Below, in pieces: positions 33,801 through 46,719 of a stretch of DNA of 64,000 bases. The notes beneath the pieces are model-generated. The model was not told where the DNA came from, ran no database searches, and was given only the letters and a program-made list of their open reading frames with translations. The stretch's first letter is position 1, and every line of letters begins with the position of its first letter. This DNA is from Gonatopus flavifemur (taxonomy: Eukaryota > Arthropoda > Insecta > Hymenoptera > Dryinidae). The position numbers and the translations under genes were made by a program. The DNA lies in assembly GCA_018340375.1 (NCBI GenBank), contig JAFFJZ010000001.1, forward strand, positions 59,016,001-59,080,000. The letters run 5' to 3'.

Positions 33801-36800
33801 CTTTTCCTTTCTCCTTCTCTGTCTCTCCCTCGTGCGCTTTATTGATCACAGCACTTACGTCGACATGTGTCGCGATACTTATCGTTCGTTACATAGTAGG
33901 TAGGTGAGTACCGTATACGTATAAAAGCGTATGCCCATATCTGTTGTTGTTGTTGCTACTGCTACTTTCATCTGTGATGCATCAGGAGCGATCCCTTGAA
34001 TGAGGTTCTCCCAGCACGCGGTTCGTTTATTCGTTTTTCCCAACGAGATCTCATATTTGATCTATAGTTACCACGATGAGTTTTGAAATTTCCTTTGATA
34101 TCAAGTGATACAGGTACGAAGATAAATCGTACAATTTTAATAACCTGATTTTGTCAAACTGATATTCCTTGGCCACGGACGTACGGTATCAAGTCAGGAG
34201 AAATAAAAACAAATTCAACCGATTTGAATAATCTCAGTTACGATTTTAATCGGGACGCGAGATTGATGCGAAATCATCGATCTCCGAATACAGCGAATCC
34301 TCTCGTATATACGTAAACAGTTTCTTTCATTTGTAACTCGATCTCTTCATTCGCATCTATCATTCTGATATTGTGAAACCTTCGACTGTATAACAATGGG
34401 CAGCCAACTTCAATTTCACATGCCATATTTGGACAATGATGGTTTCAAGTCTCCATGATCAATTTTATAAATAAAAATAACCTCCAACCGTGCGGACGCC
34501 AGGATGCCAGCTGTTGCAGTTCTGAGTTCACTTTAATTATTCTGAATCTCCATTCCTCTTATTCCTTTTTTTTCAACGGTCAAATGTTTTTTCGAATATA
34601 AATAAACGGCAATGGAATCGTAATAAATAATATTATCGCGTGAATCAGATGTTTCGTGAGAACAAGAATTCTAAAGGATTCCGAGTTGAAGTGTAAAATT
34701 TTTGTTGGTAATGAATTTGAATGGCGAAGAGAAAGTTGAAAAGTTTCAATAAGTGTTTTGCTAGACCACTGGTTTTTATTTTTCTCTATTGTAAAATGTC
34801 TCACATGATGCTTTTCAGCAACTATTACTCTTTGTGAAGAATGTTGTCAATTCAGAATAGTTCTATCATTTTTGAGATAGAAGATACCAGAGATACGAGG
34901 ATTCGGGAGGAAGCACGACTAAAGCCTGGGGCGATAACACCGTTTCAACAATTAACGAGCCTAAATTCTGACGCCTAGGACCAAGGGGACGGAAGATCGT
35001 TGGAAGATGTTGGCGCAAGCTTGAATTATTGGTTCTGTAACATTAGCTGATGCGAAACTGTTTGTAGCCTGAATCAATGTTAGCGCAACCTTGCGCCAAC
35101 AATTCATCTTCCTATTAGCAACTAGGGCTTCACACGAGACTCTCGTCTTGAATTGAAAAACCATCTATATTTACTCTTCTCAAAATTTAAGACATAAAAA
35201 TTTTGGATGGAATCAAGCTTCTACCTAAGATGTCACAAAACCACATGAAATTTCGATTTCATCGCAGAGGATAATTAAGATATTCTCTCAGTCTCGGAAC
35301 TACTCTTGGCATCGGTCTCGGTGCAGGTCTCGTTGCATATTTCGACATATATCTCTGCTAATTTTGTTTGAATGATCAAGGTTCCATCCCATTTATACTC
35401 TCGAATGATTTTGATCATCTTGATATTCCAAGAGATTGAAATAATTATTGGTAACTATTTTATCTTTCTTTGACGCGAGTCTCATGTGAAGGCCTATCAG
35501 CAACCCAGGTATAAGAATATCTTCGAAGTCAACCAATGTTGGCTGCTATGCTTGGCCTAAGCGAAATTCGATGCTTCCTCTTCATTCGAATACAACGATA
35601 CAATTTGTACTTTGAAAACCATACGGATAGAAAAATTATGACAAGTATCAAACGAATCTTTCATGCGATGTCTACAAACATCAAATGAGTCTCCCAACAA
35701 AGGTATAAGAAAAGAGAGCTTGAGTTTCTAAAAGGAACGAAGAGAAAAACTTGTAAGATTTCGAGCGAGGAGCTTACAGAGTATACAGAGGGTTGAACAA
35801 ACAAAACAGTAGCAGAAAAACAGCGCGGATTAACAATGCCGCAAATGCAGGTACCAGCCGTGGAATGCCCGCAAGCGCATACGGCGCATAATTAATACCG
35901 TGGTCGCAGCTCTGAAGAGAAAACGAAGACTTCAGTTAACAGAGAAAAGATGCTGCGAGAGAGAGCTTGCCTCTCCAATGCTCTACACGGTAGAAGGAGA
36001 AAGAAATAAGAGAGATGGTCTACACCAAAGGAGAGTCAGGCTCGGGATGTCCGCGGGGAGGAGATTTATGTGGCTTCTGATTGAATCGTTCTCACTCGAT
36101 CGCGCCGCTTTGCTTTTTGCCCTCTCCAAGGGAAGTTCGATGTTCTTTCTTTCTCCTGGTACGTCGCTCTCTTCTTTCCTTTTCTCTTTCATCGTTCTCG
36201 TATTCTCGTCTCTCTACCCTCTTACTTTCCTCTTTTTCTACCAATTGGTTTCCTCTCTTGGTATGACTATACGAACCGCGAGATCTTTCTATGGAGTTGT
36301 ACACACTATCATCGCTTATGTATACACATCGATTCATCTTTTTGCGTTCCAAGTTGAGAGAATTTGTCTACGTGAAGGTTTTGTTCGGGTATATGTATTG
36401 GGAGAAAAATCCATGTCAGAAGAATTGATGGAGTGAAAGATTGGAATGCGCGATCCGATAAGAACGAATCGCAATGCGGTAATTTCCGTTTTACCTCGGG
36501 AAGGTGTTCGCTGATTCGGGATCAAACTCATTTCCACGGTTCAATTCGTGGAAGTACATGGGGATAACATGAGTCATAACTGTACCATAAAACCATCAAA
36601 CTTCGTATTGGTGAATAAAATTTACTACATTCGCGTACATTACATCACGTACGTCGTGTCATCATTTTAGCAACCACAAATTTCTCTTCACTGCTCGTAA
36701 TGTTCCGAATGTCCATTATAGCGCGCACGGTAAATTTCTGAAACAAGGTCTCCTCCTCTCCATTGTGATACCACGCACTCTCGCTCCGGGCGCTCCGTTA

Positions 36801-37550
36801 GCTAGCTAGCTAGCTAGCTAACGGAGCTACCTAAGCTAGACGGTGGCCCTCGAACGGAAGCAAAACAAAAGATGCCGAAATGCGTTCATTATTTCAAGCT
36901 AATTGGCGGTGCCTTTAGCCCGAAGCCGGCATTGGAATATAGGAGGGAGTACTTTGCCAACGACGATGTCGAGGACGACACGACGGCGAAATACGCTTCT
37001 TCTCTCTACCCACTAACGGCGTAAAAGCAGCGACTTCGTTGTAGGTACTCTCTTTCTTTCTCTCCCTATTTTGATACAAGGATGCCTCAGGCGGTATTCC
37101 CTTTTCTTTTACATTATATCAAAGTTTTCTTTGTACTTATCAATTTTAACGTGTTACATTCAGTTTATTAGCTTTAATGAGGTTGATACATTATAATACT
37201 TCCATGTAACATCGTTGAGTCTTATGATCTCAGCTCGAATTGATTTTTTAATTATTCGCTCGATATATTTGAGAATATCACATTCGGAATTATTGAACAC
37301 AGAAATGAAATGATTCCAATCTTTTTCATTCTTGGAGATAGAAAAATCCTCAAACTCTCGTATGGGAAATGAATTTCGTCATGGAATATGTAAAAAATAC
37401 CGTTCCCTTTGGGGTTCTACGGTAAATGTATAGAAATTTGCCATACGGACATCTGTCATACAGCATATGCGTTGCTTAGTTGTTATGTGAGTATAAAAAA
37501 TTTTTTGAAAAAATTGTCATAATGTATTTTCAAAAAAATGTTATGTTATG
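30860..37550. other. No gene recognised; unique-looking DNA with simple repeats
   Basis: Simple repeats include an ATAC/GTAT-rich tract near 31705-31750 and a CGA/ACGACGA run at about 32108-32160. A GATGAT run near 33300 and pyrimidine-rich DNA at 36120-36240 are also present. A 178-codon frame at 35900-36436 includes that pyrimidine tract and has no recognisable domain. Nothing here is good enough to call a gene. Confidence 0.4.
36792..36827. repeat. 36-bp perfect palindrome with GCTA repeat core
   Basis: GCTCCGTTA at the left, a core of alternating GCTAGCTA units, and TAACGGAGC at the right form an exact self-complementary sequence. It could extrude as a cruciform or form an RNA hairpin. 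No target duplication or element context is visible. Confidence 0.9.
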
Positions 37551-37555
37551 TAGTA

Positions 37556-37815
37556 CACTATATTGTGAAACATGTGGGGAGTTTTCCTTCACACTGTTGA
37601 TGGATTTAGTCCCCTCATCGTAGGGAAATTGTTTTTCCATCAAAAATGAAGAATTTTCCTGCTACTTTGAGGAATTATCTTGCTTTTTGGCTGTTGAATC
37701 CTCTAAAAACGAAGGGGATTGGTTCATCAAATTCTGATGAAAAATTCCTCATCTATGGAGGGAACTTTGTTGTCATTAGTTTGGGGTGGAAATTCCACAA
37801 TTATTCTTTGAAGTA
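37556..37815 (-). mobile_element. Family B element, minus orientation, eroded
   Basis: The reverse complement matches 30583-30814 across its length, including CACACTG...AGTTTTCCTTC near the left and ATTCCACAATTATTCTTTG near the right. The left end is CACTATATTGTGAAAC after TA; the right end is degenerate. Confidence 0.75.
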
Positions 37816-37906
37816 TACAAACGTACGATAGAAGTTTTTCTTTTGAATGCATGTTGTGAAAAATGAACTTGGTTTCCAAATTTTCCATATTTTTTGTTCA
37901 TATACA

Positions 37907-38158
37907 CACTGTAAAAAGTGATTGTCGAATTTTCCCCGAAAAGATGATGACAGCAAAGTCCCTCCATAGCTGGGAAATTTTTCACCATAATTTTGTGGAA
38001 TTTCCCTTTATTTTTGAAGGATTCAACACCCAAAAAACAAAATAATTCTTCAAAATGGTGAAAAAACCCTTATTTCTGATGGAAAAACAACTCCCCCACG
38101 ATGAGGGGACAAAACTCACCAACAGTGTGAAGGAAAACTCCGTAAATTGTTTACAATG
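37907..38158 (+). mobile_element. Family B element, plus orientation, CA target repeat
   Basis: Starts CACTGTAAAAAGTGATTG and ends AAATTGTTTACAATG. CA occurs on both sides (37905-37906, 38159-38160). It matches 30583-30814, including GGATTCAACACCCAAAAAAC. With the copy at 37556 it makes an inverted pair separated by about 90 bp. Confidence 0.82.
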
Positions 38159-38539
38159 CATGTATGAAAAAGGTATTTTTCTTTTTATTCGAGTACATCA
38201 TTGACAACAGTTGCTGATTATAAAACCGGGCTCATTTCATCGTCTACGGATTGTCTTCGGTGGAACGTCACTTGGGTGTGTTTTGTCTCAGTTCTGAAGA
38301 GGATGATGACGATAGGAACGAGTCGAGCATAGCAAAAAGTTGTGTACACTTATGTGAAAGCTGGAGTGATTATTGGTCCCTCCATTTGCAAAAAAAAACA
38401 TTCTTTCAACTTTCACCGATGGGATATCCAGAATACATGAGGAGGATTAGTGTATTAATTCAAAAAATGTATGTGCTTCAGAACTCATATTCCTTTTTCA
38501 GATTGTTGTGCATGGAAAAACAAATTGACTGTGACAATG

Positions 38540-38650
38540 AATTCTCAATTTGCTGAAACAGCAAACTTTTTACTGGCTCAACAAATAATCCCCTACCTCA
38601 ACCAATTGTTCACTGACTATAGCTATTGAATTTTTTCTGCTGGGTTTCTG
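38540..38650. mobile_element. Fragment of TTTGCTG/CAGCAAA-type element
   Basis: TTTGCTGAAACAGCAAACTT and, downstream, CTATAGCTATTG and TTTCTGCTGGG resemble the interiors at 12595-12923 and 19459-19758. No ends are recognisable. Confidence 0.35.
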
Positions 38651-38659
38651 TTCTCATGC

Positions 38660-39250
38660 ATAAATTCTGATGCTAGGTCTCGAAAAACACAAAAATATCC
38701 ATTCTCAGCTTTTGAAATTTGCTTCAAAATGATGGGAGATTACACATGGGAGGTTTAACACGAGAAAGTCCATAAAAACATAAAAAAAACAACTAAAAAT
38801 CTTCATTTTCGAACTAGATTTTGTATTATTTTACATTTGTATGCCATTACTAATCCTGACTCTCAAATCAAAAAGACTCCGATGTTCAGCAAAAATCTTT
38901 CTGATTGTAATCTGTAGTGAAATTATAAAAAAGTCAGTTATTTTTCTTAAAATTCAAAAACTTGCTCTGGTTTCCACAAAAGCAAACTTTGATCAAGAAA
39001 ATCATTTTTCCGCCCATTAGTAACGTAGAAGAAAACAAAATTCGACATCCAGAAGTGAGACCCAAAAATCGTATTGACCGGTGTAATCAATGAAATTGCT
39101 ATTTCAACAAAAAGTGCACATGCGGAACCCGATTTCGCTGCCCCAGTAAATATTAGACGCACAAATTTCGCGAATGAATTTTTTTTCATCATCACGCAAA
39201 AGAGATGAACAATGTCGAAATTGAATTTTTTGTTTGAGAAAGGTTCTGAC
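38660..39250. other. No gene recognised
   Basis: AT-rich. A short minus-strand frame (38947-39195) has no recognisable domain. No element ends were seen. Confidence 0.35.
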
Positions 39251-39315
39251 GTGTTAAGTCGGTTCTGATACAGAGGCGGTAAGCCGCACGTGCGTTCGAA
39301 TCCTACTTGTACTGT
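39245..39315 (+). tRNA. tRNA-like fragment (possible SINE head)
   Basis: A B-box match CGTTCGAATCC at 39293-39303 follows an A-box-like GTTAAGTCGG at 39253-39262. The GCGGTAAGCCGC between them can form a stem. No acceptor stem is convincing, so a tRNA-derived remnant is more likely than a tRNA gene. Confidence 0.3.
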
Positions 39316-39686
39316 GAATGTTCTGAAGAAACACGAGCACAGATATCTCTGGATTAAAATGAACTTCAGCCGTTGACAGTTTAACGTCTCTCAAACACGC
39401 GGCTTTGGCTTGTTTGTCTCTTGTTTTTACCTTACGGGAATATTCCGTCATTACACTGCAGACATAATGGTATGCAACGCAGATATATGAGGAAACTCAT
39501 ACCTCGTTCATCATGTTTATGATAAGCGCGGAATTTTTTTCATTAATGAACATGTAACTGGGTCAAAGTGAATGGAAATTGAAAAACATAGCAGTGTGAA
39601 CACATAATCGAAAATCGGAGAAACTACAGAGTATTGATGATAATAAATCTAAAAGAGTTTGAAATTGAGTGGGATAACGTGAATCA

Positions 39687-40066
39687 CACCGTGAAAAATA
39701 ATCGGAATTTTCCTATACGCAACATTCGGAAAATTCCGGTCATGGGATGGGAAATCAATTTCCGATACATGTATATGAAATTTCCCATAAATTCAACTGC
39801 TCTACCAGAAATCACTTTAGTAATTCTCTAGGCCTTGCGAGGCCTCACCAGGTCCTTGCGAGGGACTTGCAAGGCCGTAAGGCCTTGTAATTGCCTAGAG
39901 AAAGACTAGAGTGATTTCTACTAGGGTGAAAATTCCAAACTTTATGGGATTTTTACTATCATGTTGCAGTAAATTTCCGGTAAAATACGGGAAATTTCTA
40001 ACGCATGCACGTGTTAATTAAACCCGACCATTTATGTGAAGTGTCCCATAGAAATTTTTTACAGTG
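39687..40066 (-). mobile_element. CACTG-type element, family of 18201, CA target repeat
   Basis: The left end is CACCGTGAAAAATAATCGG and the right end GAAATTTTTTACAGTG, with CA on both sides (39685-39686, 40067-40068). Its reverse complement aligns with 18201-18451 throughout. A 127-bp element (39800-39926) is inserted near the middle. Confidence 0.82.
39800..39926. mobile_element. CYCTA-ended element nested at a TG dinucleotide
   Basis: The left end CTCTACCAGAAATCACTTTA and right end, inverted, CCCTAGTAGAAATCACTCTA are about 30-bp TIRs. TG flanks both sides (39798-39799, 39927-39928). The homologous empty site in the 18201 copy reads AACTGAAAATT with a single TG. The interior has CAAGGCC/GGCCTTG inverted units. 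Related fragments lie at 19330, 58985 and possibly 30165. Confidence 0.75.
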
Positions 40067-40124
40067 CAATTATATATTGAAAACTTACTTCATTTATCGA
40101 GGATATCTAATTTTCACAATTTTA

Positions 40125-40760
40125 CACGGAGAATAAACTTTGCTACGATATCGAAATCTGATTTTGACGGGCGTCTGCTGCTGGAATAGCAAATTTTGTT
40201 GTTGTGATAGCAAAAAGCTTCGACTTTTTCAGCTAAGTTTGTTTGCTATTCCATATATGCACCTATGATACTGAAAATTCAGCTACACGGAGAGAAAAAT
40301 ACAGTTAAAATTACTATGGTAGCTCACTATTCATGGACCAGATTGGAATTGACAAGAAAAATTAGGGTATGCTCATCTAATTCTAGAAAACTCCACAGTA
40401 ATTTATAATGATGTGCAATGCAATATTTACTGAATAAGAAATTTTCCTGAAAATCCATGGATTTCTGAATTCCATCACAGGAATTTTTACTGTGTGAATT
40501 GGAAAACGTAAATATATATCCTTATGGGAAACTATTTTACTGTGTAAAAACATAAATTTTCATCAAAATTAAAACTAGGTCTGGCGTTGATATGGAGCAC
40601 AGTAAAAAATGTTGTGTTTTACATGAAAAAGTGATGGATTATTTTCTCCGTGTACGTCAGCAGATAATTTGCAGCTCCTATGTATACAACTTTACAAATA
40701 ATTTACCATGTTGGCAAAAAATTCGCTATTCCAATGAACAGCATTAGAAAAAGAACGCGA
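40125..40760. mobile_element. TTTGCTG/CAGCAAA-type element with a nested element
   Basis: Starts CACGGAGAATAAACTTTG after TA (40123-40124). The interior has GGAATAGCAAATTTTG and TTTGTTTGCTATTCCATA, matching the 12595-12923 element in reverse. Another element occupies 40286-40652. The right part continues as GTCAGCAGATAATTTGCAG, but its end is not clear. Confidence 0.5.
40286..40652. mobile_element. CACGG-ended element (367 bp), nested
   Basis: Starts CACGGAGAGAAAAATACAG and ends TTATTTTCTCCGTG, flanked by TA (40284-40285, 40653-40654). The interior repeats TTTTACTGTGT and ACAGTAA words. No coding sequence. Confidence 0.75.
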
Positions 40761-40769
40761 TACGAACCT

Positions 40770-42310
40770 AATTCCAATTTGATTGTTTTTTTGGATATGT
40801 CGCAATAACACCCTCACGAATGAATATTTTCTCAACTTATGATCAAGATTAGGTACAAATACTTGCAACATAATCCATACTTCCATTTTTGATATCAGCA
40901 GAATTTATTTATCATCTGAGAACTACGGTTTTAATTTTACTACAAGTTTTCGCTAATTTTAGATACCGAGCATGTGGAATTTTATCTAATGCAACACCAT
41001 TCTGACGAATTCAACATGATCAACCGGTTTGTTACGTTTGTATAAATCGCGCTACATTTTCAATGATGAATGATCCTTTTCCGCATTCGAACAAATATGA
41101 TTCAATGTAATTCTCAGAGTTGCACGTTGTCACATTTATTGAGATTAATGACCAAAGATCAAAGACTTGGGAAGTGAGCGAAATTTTGTACGGATCGTTT
41201 TCTTGCAAATATTGTACACGAACAACTGGAACGATGTATATTCCGCGGGATAGATGTTTTGTTTCGCGTTTCAAGGAAATTTCATTCATCTTTGTTATTC
41301 ACATTCTGTCAATTTGACACCTTTGATTAAGGTACGATTGACAATTTCCAATGTTCAGAAATTGTATATTTGTATGTTACAAATTTTTACATCTATCAAC
41401 AAATCACTATTCTGTTTGGGAATGATTATGATATACTTTGCTCCGGATGTTGAATAAAACGACTGAAAAAAGGGTATTTCAAAACCTCCCTTGATCGATC
41501 AAAAATAGAATGAAATATCCTCTCACGATTCAGCAAAAGAATCAAATTCTTCCGTGAATTGGAAATCGTTAGAGAGATGAATGTATAATTGAAATAGAAA
41601 AGAATTCATTTATCGGTACTTAAATTCATATTCGAATTGCGATATCACTTTTTTTTTGGATGAAATTGAATTGACGCGTCATGTGTATCTCAATTCTCAC
41701 GGTGATAATAAACTGTTTTACAGGAAGATACCATTAAAAATTTTGTGACGTATTTGCCAAGCTTTCACATCATATTTCGACACAATGTATCAATGTTTTC
41801 GAATAAATGACAGGGTAGTAAACATATCTCTCTCTCGCTCAGCTTTACGACGTTGGAATATAGCTTGAATTCGGAATTGTTGATGGATATGTCACTATTC
41901 ACATTCAACATTCGCCGGGGCAGTCGTAAATACATCATTGTCTGTAGATGATTCAAATTTACCCGTTATTAGATGATTGTTGCTTCATTATGACTGATAG
42001 TAGTTCTTCAAATCTAATATTAAATCCCGTACGGAATACAAAAAAATTATCACCAATGAAAAACAAGCAGAGAAATTTTAAATTTCTTATGAAGCTTCTT
42101 CGTGTATTATTGCTGTGGATATAAAAGAAATAATTGGGGTCTTGCTACCAAATCTAAACTATTCAAAATCAATTAAAGCCTAACTAGAAAAATACTAAGA
42201 CCGTTCCCTGATCATAAACATTTATCAATGTTTTCAATGAATCATAATGAAACAATTCCAACTGTTGCAAGTGTGAGGAAATTTCTCATGTCTTCTATTA
42301 CAATGCTCAT
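40770..42310. other. No gene recognised; unique-looking DNA
   Basis: AT-rich with several frames of 60-85 codons, none recognisable. No element ends were seen. Confidence 0.4.
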
Positions 42311-42319
42311 CATCTCCCT

Positions 42320-42900
42320 CCCCAAGGGTGTATTGCCTACAATGACAATGGGCCTCAGGCTGGATCCATCCTCTTTAACCCAGTATTGGGCAATGACAAT
42401 GGGACCCATGTTGGCTCAATCTTAGTCCTGTTGTGCTTTTCCATACAATTATGGTTGGTAGAAAATGGAAATAATGAATCTTAGTGCGGGCACATTTGTA
42501 CTTGACCCCAATTTGGACCAGCGTTGGGCCAAGATCGGGGTGCATTTATATCCCGAGCATGTGTGTACAATCCTCAGCGTGTATGAGTTTTGGTCTCACT
42601 TTGGTCCAGTCTTGGGCCGATATAGTTACGATGGGGCTCAATACTAGGCCCAAGACTGGGTCAAAGTGGGGCTGAAATTTATGCCCGCTGGGATAGAATT
42701 CAAAGCAATTTTCCAATTTAAAAAAAAGGATGGAGGTCAGTATTGATTGTCTAGTCTGGGTTCATACCAATGGGTGTTACTAATCCTAGGGCAAAGCAAT
42801 ACAGCCAAGCTGAGAACGATGTTATCATCTCAGTGTTGGCCCCACGTTGGGCAGCATGGGCACCCACCCTGGGCTTAGACTGGGCCCGCCGTTAATACAC
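42320..42900. repeat. GGGCCC/TTGGGCC-rich repeat block with a TIR element
   Basis: At 42485-42691, GCGGGCACATTTGTACTTG and the inverse of CTGAAATTTATGCCCGCTG form TIRs continuing through GACCC..TTGGGCC. AATGACAATGGG recurs about 51 bp apart near 42340 and 42391. The block up to 42900 has further GGGCCC-like words, as in the small element at 18783. Confidence 0.55.
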
Positions 42901-42909
42901 ACTTGAGTC

Positions 42910-45900
42910 TCGTTGATTTTCAGACATCCTCCGGAGTGTATTCGAATGCTCCAAGAAAAGGCGGTAAATAGTTCTAATTTCAAATCAATTTTATTTTAGA
43001 TGGGCTTTAGAACTTTGATATTTGGTAAGCTGGGTGAATACCACCTTTACACGATGTAAAGTGTTCTGCTCAATATTTAGTCGAGCTTTGAGTATTAATG
43101 AGGGTTTGTTATTCTTTGTTCGAACACTTTAATTCTCTGACAATGCTAAGAAATTGAGTCTGGATGAGCGAATTATCCCATTACAGATTATTTTCCATTA
43201 TTAGAATTCCTACTCTTGAAATGGTAACTACAATATGGTCTTCTATATTGTGTTTCAGACCTTGTAATCTTTGTTTCATTGTTGACTGTTATTGATATTT
43301 ATGAAATTTTAATTGAATCTTCAACATAAGAACATATTCTTCGTATACGATTGTAATTATCCCATGTAATTCCTTCTTATAACAGTGAACTATGTTACAG
43401 AAGTAGTTTTAACCACTACATCGACATAGTTATGAAAATTCATTTCTCAACGTCCATGACGAGCAGATTTTTGACTCAACAGATAAGGAATGTAATTTCG
43501 TAACGAACATATCCAAGCCATCGTACTCGATCATCCTTTCTTTGATGGTAACGAAACATCATTCCCAGTATGATCCCGGTCATTGTTTTCCACATTTTCT
43601 CACAATATCGATTGATATTCAGGATATTATCAGGCCACCGATCTTAATTTCTCTTCACAGGTTGCATAAGTCCGTACATGAAATTATTGACCTTCAATAG
43701 ATACATATTAATCAAGCAATTATGCCCCGTGATATATTCACGTGTATTAAATCGTATCTGATGGAGAATCCAATCTCACTGGAAGAACGAATATCCGGTT
43801 TGATGCACAAACTACAATTATTTCGATAATTACAAATAGATAAGGGTAATGTAATTTTCGTATTCAATTGTATCGAATTCACTGTTGATATGATGGGGCA
43901 GATACAAAATCCATCGAATGAAAACAATTATTTATCATTTTTTTTTATAAATAAAAGAATCAGGGGGAAGAGTATTTCATAATCGTATAACACTGATTAG
44001 AGATATTATACATTCATTTGTAAAGAAACACTTTGAATTTCATTGAAAATTTGCAACTGAAAAAGGAATTATTCTGTATGCAATAATGTTTTTGCATCCA
44101 TCCATCCATTTATGCATTCACTCAACCGCAGAATCGCCCACTTCTAGAATCGTAAAAATAATTCATTTCAGTGATACGAATGCTCTCTCTTGGGGAAAAA
44201 AGAATGATTGATTCAATTGCATCCGCGTGCCGGTCCTCCTCCTTCTCCTTTTGTTTTCTCCATACTTTAGAGTCGAGGACTGCTAACCCCGTTATTATTA
44301 TTTCCAGCACAAGCTCCTCTCTCTTTCTCGTTTTTCTCTATGCTTCGTGTTATCCGTCCCACAATAGTATGGTAAACGTTTGAATAAATGGTACTTTTAA
44401 ACCGATATATTATGCACCACCAAGAGCAGGCAATGCAATGTTTTACTAGTCTCTTTTCGTTTTCATCCTTCTTCCTTCCTCTCTTTTTCACTCTTGGCAT
44501 TCTGGTGCATATACGTCCGCTCACAGGGAGTGTGATGAACTGCCGAGAGTGCATACGCGGGTGGTAGTAGGGGCGATGGTGGTGGTTGATCCACGAAAAG
44601 TGCACGAGATGCACTACTCTTGGTACATATATATACTCATCATCAAGAGAGAAAAGGGTAGGAGGAGACGACACACCATGAGTCTCGGATACGAGTGGAT
44701 GTTTTGACAGAGAGTCGCGCTAATCGGTCTTTCCACTTTGCTTGACGTACGAGGTTTGGCCTGCTCGTCCCAGAGATTTCTAATTGCCATGAGATAGAGG
44801 GAATCGGAAGAGTGAACGAACAGAGATAGTCCGAGAGAAAATGAACCGTGTAGTGTCTGTACGCGCGTCTGCTTGTTCGTTTCCAACGCTTTAAAACGTA
44901 TGACAGACAGGAACAAATGTGCGTGTCATTGGATGAACTATGATAGCTATGTCAGAATATTCCCGTTGATACTCTGGGAATGTTTTTTTCCCCTTTCATC
45001 CAAGTAAATTTGTTATATTTTTAAAGCTGCAAGCTTTATCCTTGATAAGTGACAACCAGTGCAATAAGGATTGATGTAATTTTAAGTCTTCATGGATACG
45101 AATGTGACTGATGACGTTTATGGTAGTTCAAAAAAGATCGATTCGATTTTGAAGGTTGAATGTTTTGTTGTTCTTTCATGTATGTGAATAAATTCTTGAC
45201 TTTTTTGGTTTTTGGAATTCTCGCTTCTGAGAATATTGTGACTTCGTCATTTTGGGGGAGCCACGAAACTGTCAATTCTTTAAAAAGGAACCAGTCATCT
45301 CATTGCTCGAAGCTATGTACGTCCAAAAAGAAATACATGTTGACAATGACTCTTTCCAATCATCCTCTTTGAAACCATTTCCTTTACCACATCAATAATT
45401 CACAGCCAACATTTTTCCTGTTCATAGTTTCTGAGATTTTATGATGAGAATGATTTCTCTGAACAATGCATATTGATTTTGATGATCGGAAAATCAAATG
45501 TACCTTTTTATACTAATTTTTTCATTTCTCCCTAGATTGAGTTATATTAAATGATACATTCATGAAAGTTGTCTACACGGGAGACATTCAAATACAACAA
45601 TGATTCTTCCTTCTATGTTGATTCATGACAAATTGTATACTCCAGTCTTCAGTAGTTGTGCTTTACCCTTCAGCAGCGATTAGCCTTTTGAAATTCCGAT
45701 AATGCAAGAATCAAATGAATCTTGAGACTAATGAATTCTTATTTAACCAACAGACAAATTCACTATAGACAATTTTATTCATGGTATAGGTACTCACGGG
45801 ATCACCGTAATTGATGTGAATTCAAGCTTTACATACCTGAAACAGAAAAGAATCAAATATTATTCGAATTACTGAATGATCATTTCTTATTTATTTTTGT

Positions 45901-46540
45901 TTCAGAGAAGATGATTCAATGCGACATATCATTGTCACCTCTCTAAGGATATCTCCGAGACGTGGAAGAAAAATGCATCGGAGAACCTGGTGGATATAAT
46001 TCACACTAAAGTATAGTTTATATGCATTTCAATAATACTAATGCTTTGTTTGCTTAGGGTGTTGTGAATACAATATAAATGACAATTTATGATCTCAAGC
46101 AAACTAACGACGACTGAAATATTCGCTGAAGATACAGTTAGCGGACCGTAATGTTGTATAAATACTAACCCCCTTTCTGTCGTAGACAGATATATCCGCA
46201 TATTTCTAGAGCGAGTCTTTCTTTAGAGGGCGATGCATTTGTCTACACTAGAATTTCTTCGAGATGACATTCTCATATTTAGAATTTTTTACGTGCAATG
46301 GGAGGATTACTTTCGTAACAGGAAAAACAATTTTAAAATCCGTCTCATTCATTGTCCTTTGATTGAAATCAATAATTCACTCTGGTAGATTTGATAACCA
46401 CTTTGAATGCTCTTTCAATCGCGGGAAGTTCAATTTCATAAACAAAAGATTCATTATTTTTGTAAATTTTTTTATTGAAGTTTTTGAGAGAATTTCCCTG
46501 TCAAAAGTGTCTGCGAAATGTCAACAATTGGAATTAATCC
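42910..46540. other. No gene recognised; unique-looking DNA
   Basis: Several frames of 60-135 codons overlap on both strands near 44120-44920 without a recognisable domain. No transposon ends. The GC-richer patch at 44480-44900 may be single-copy host sequence. Confidence 0.4.
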
Positions 46541-46544
46541 TTTG

Positions 46545-46708
46545 CAGTGTCAGAAAAAGTCCACACCGAACAATGATGAAGTTCCAACACCTCAAGGTCG
46601 TACGTGTTATTTTCACACCGTGTGAAGTTATTTTGACACCGAATTCCAGGGTGAACTTGTGTATAATTTGCGCGGTGTCAATTCTCATACCACTTTTTTT
46701 TCACAGCG
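46545..46708. mobile_element. Candidate CAGTG-type element, weak
   Basis: The left part CAGTGTCAGAAAAAGTCC and the inverse of the right part, CGCTGTGAAAAAAAAGTGG, look related. GTGTGAAGTT and TTCACACC words lie in between. The ends are not exact and only the right side has TA. Confidence 0.35.
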
Positions 46709-46719
46709 TATGAAACAGA

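Noticed and set aside
35900..36436. 178-codon plus-strand open frame, the longest outside the mariner
   Set aside because: Its middle is a pyrimidine-rich tract that translates to a Phe/Leu/Ser-rich run. There is an overlapping open frame on the other strand and no recognisable domain.
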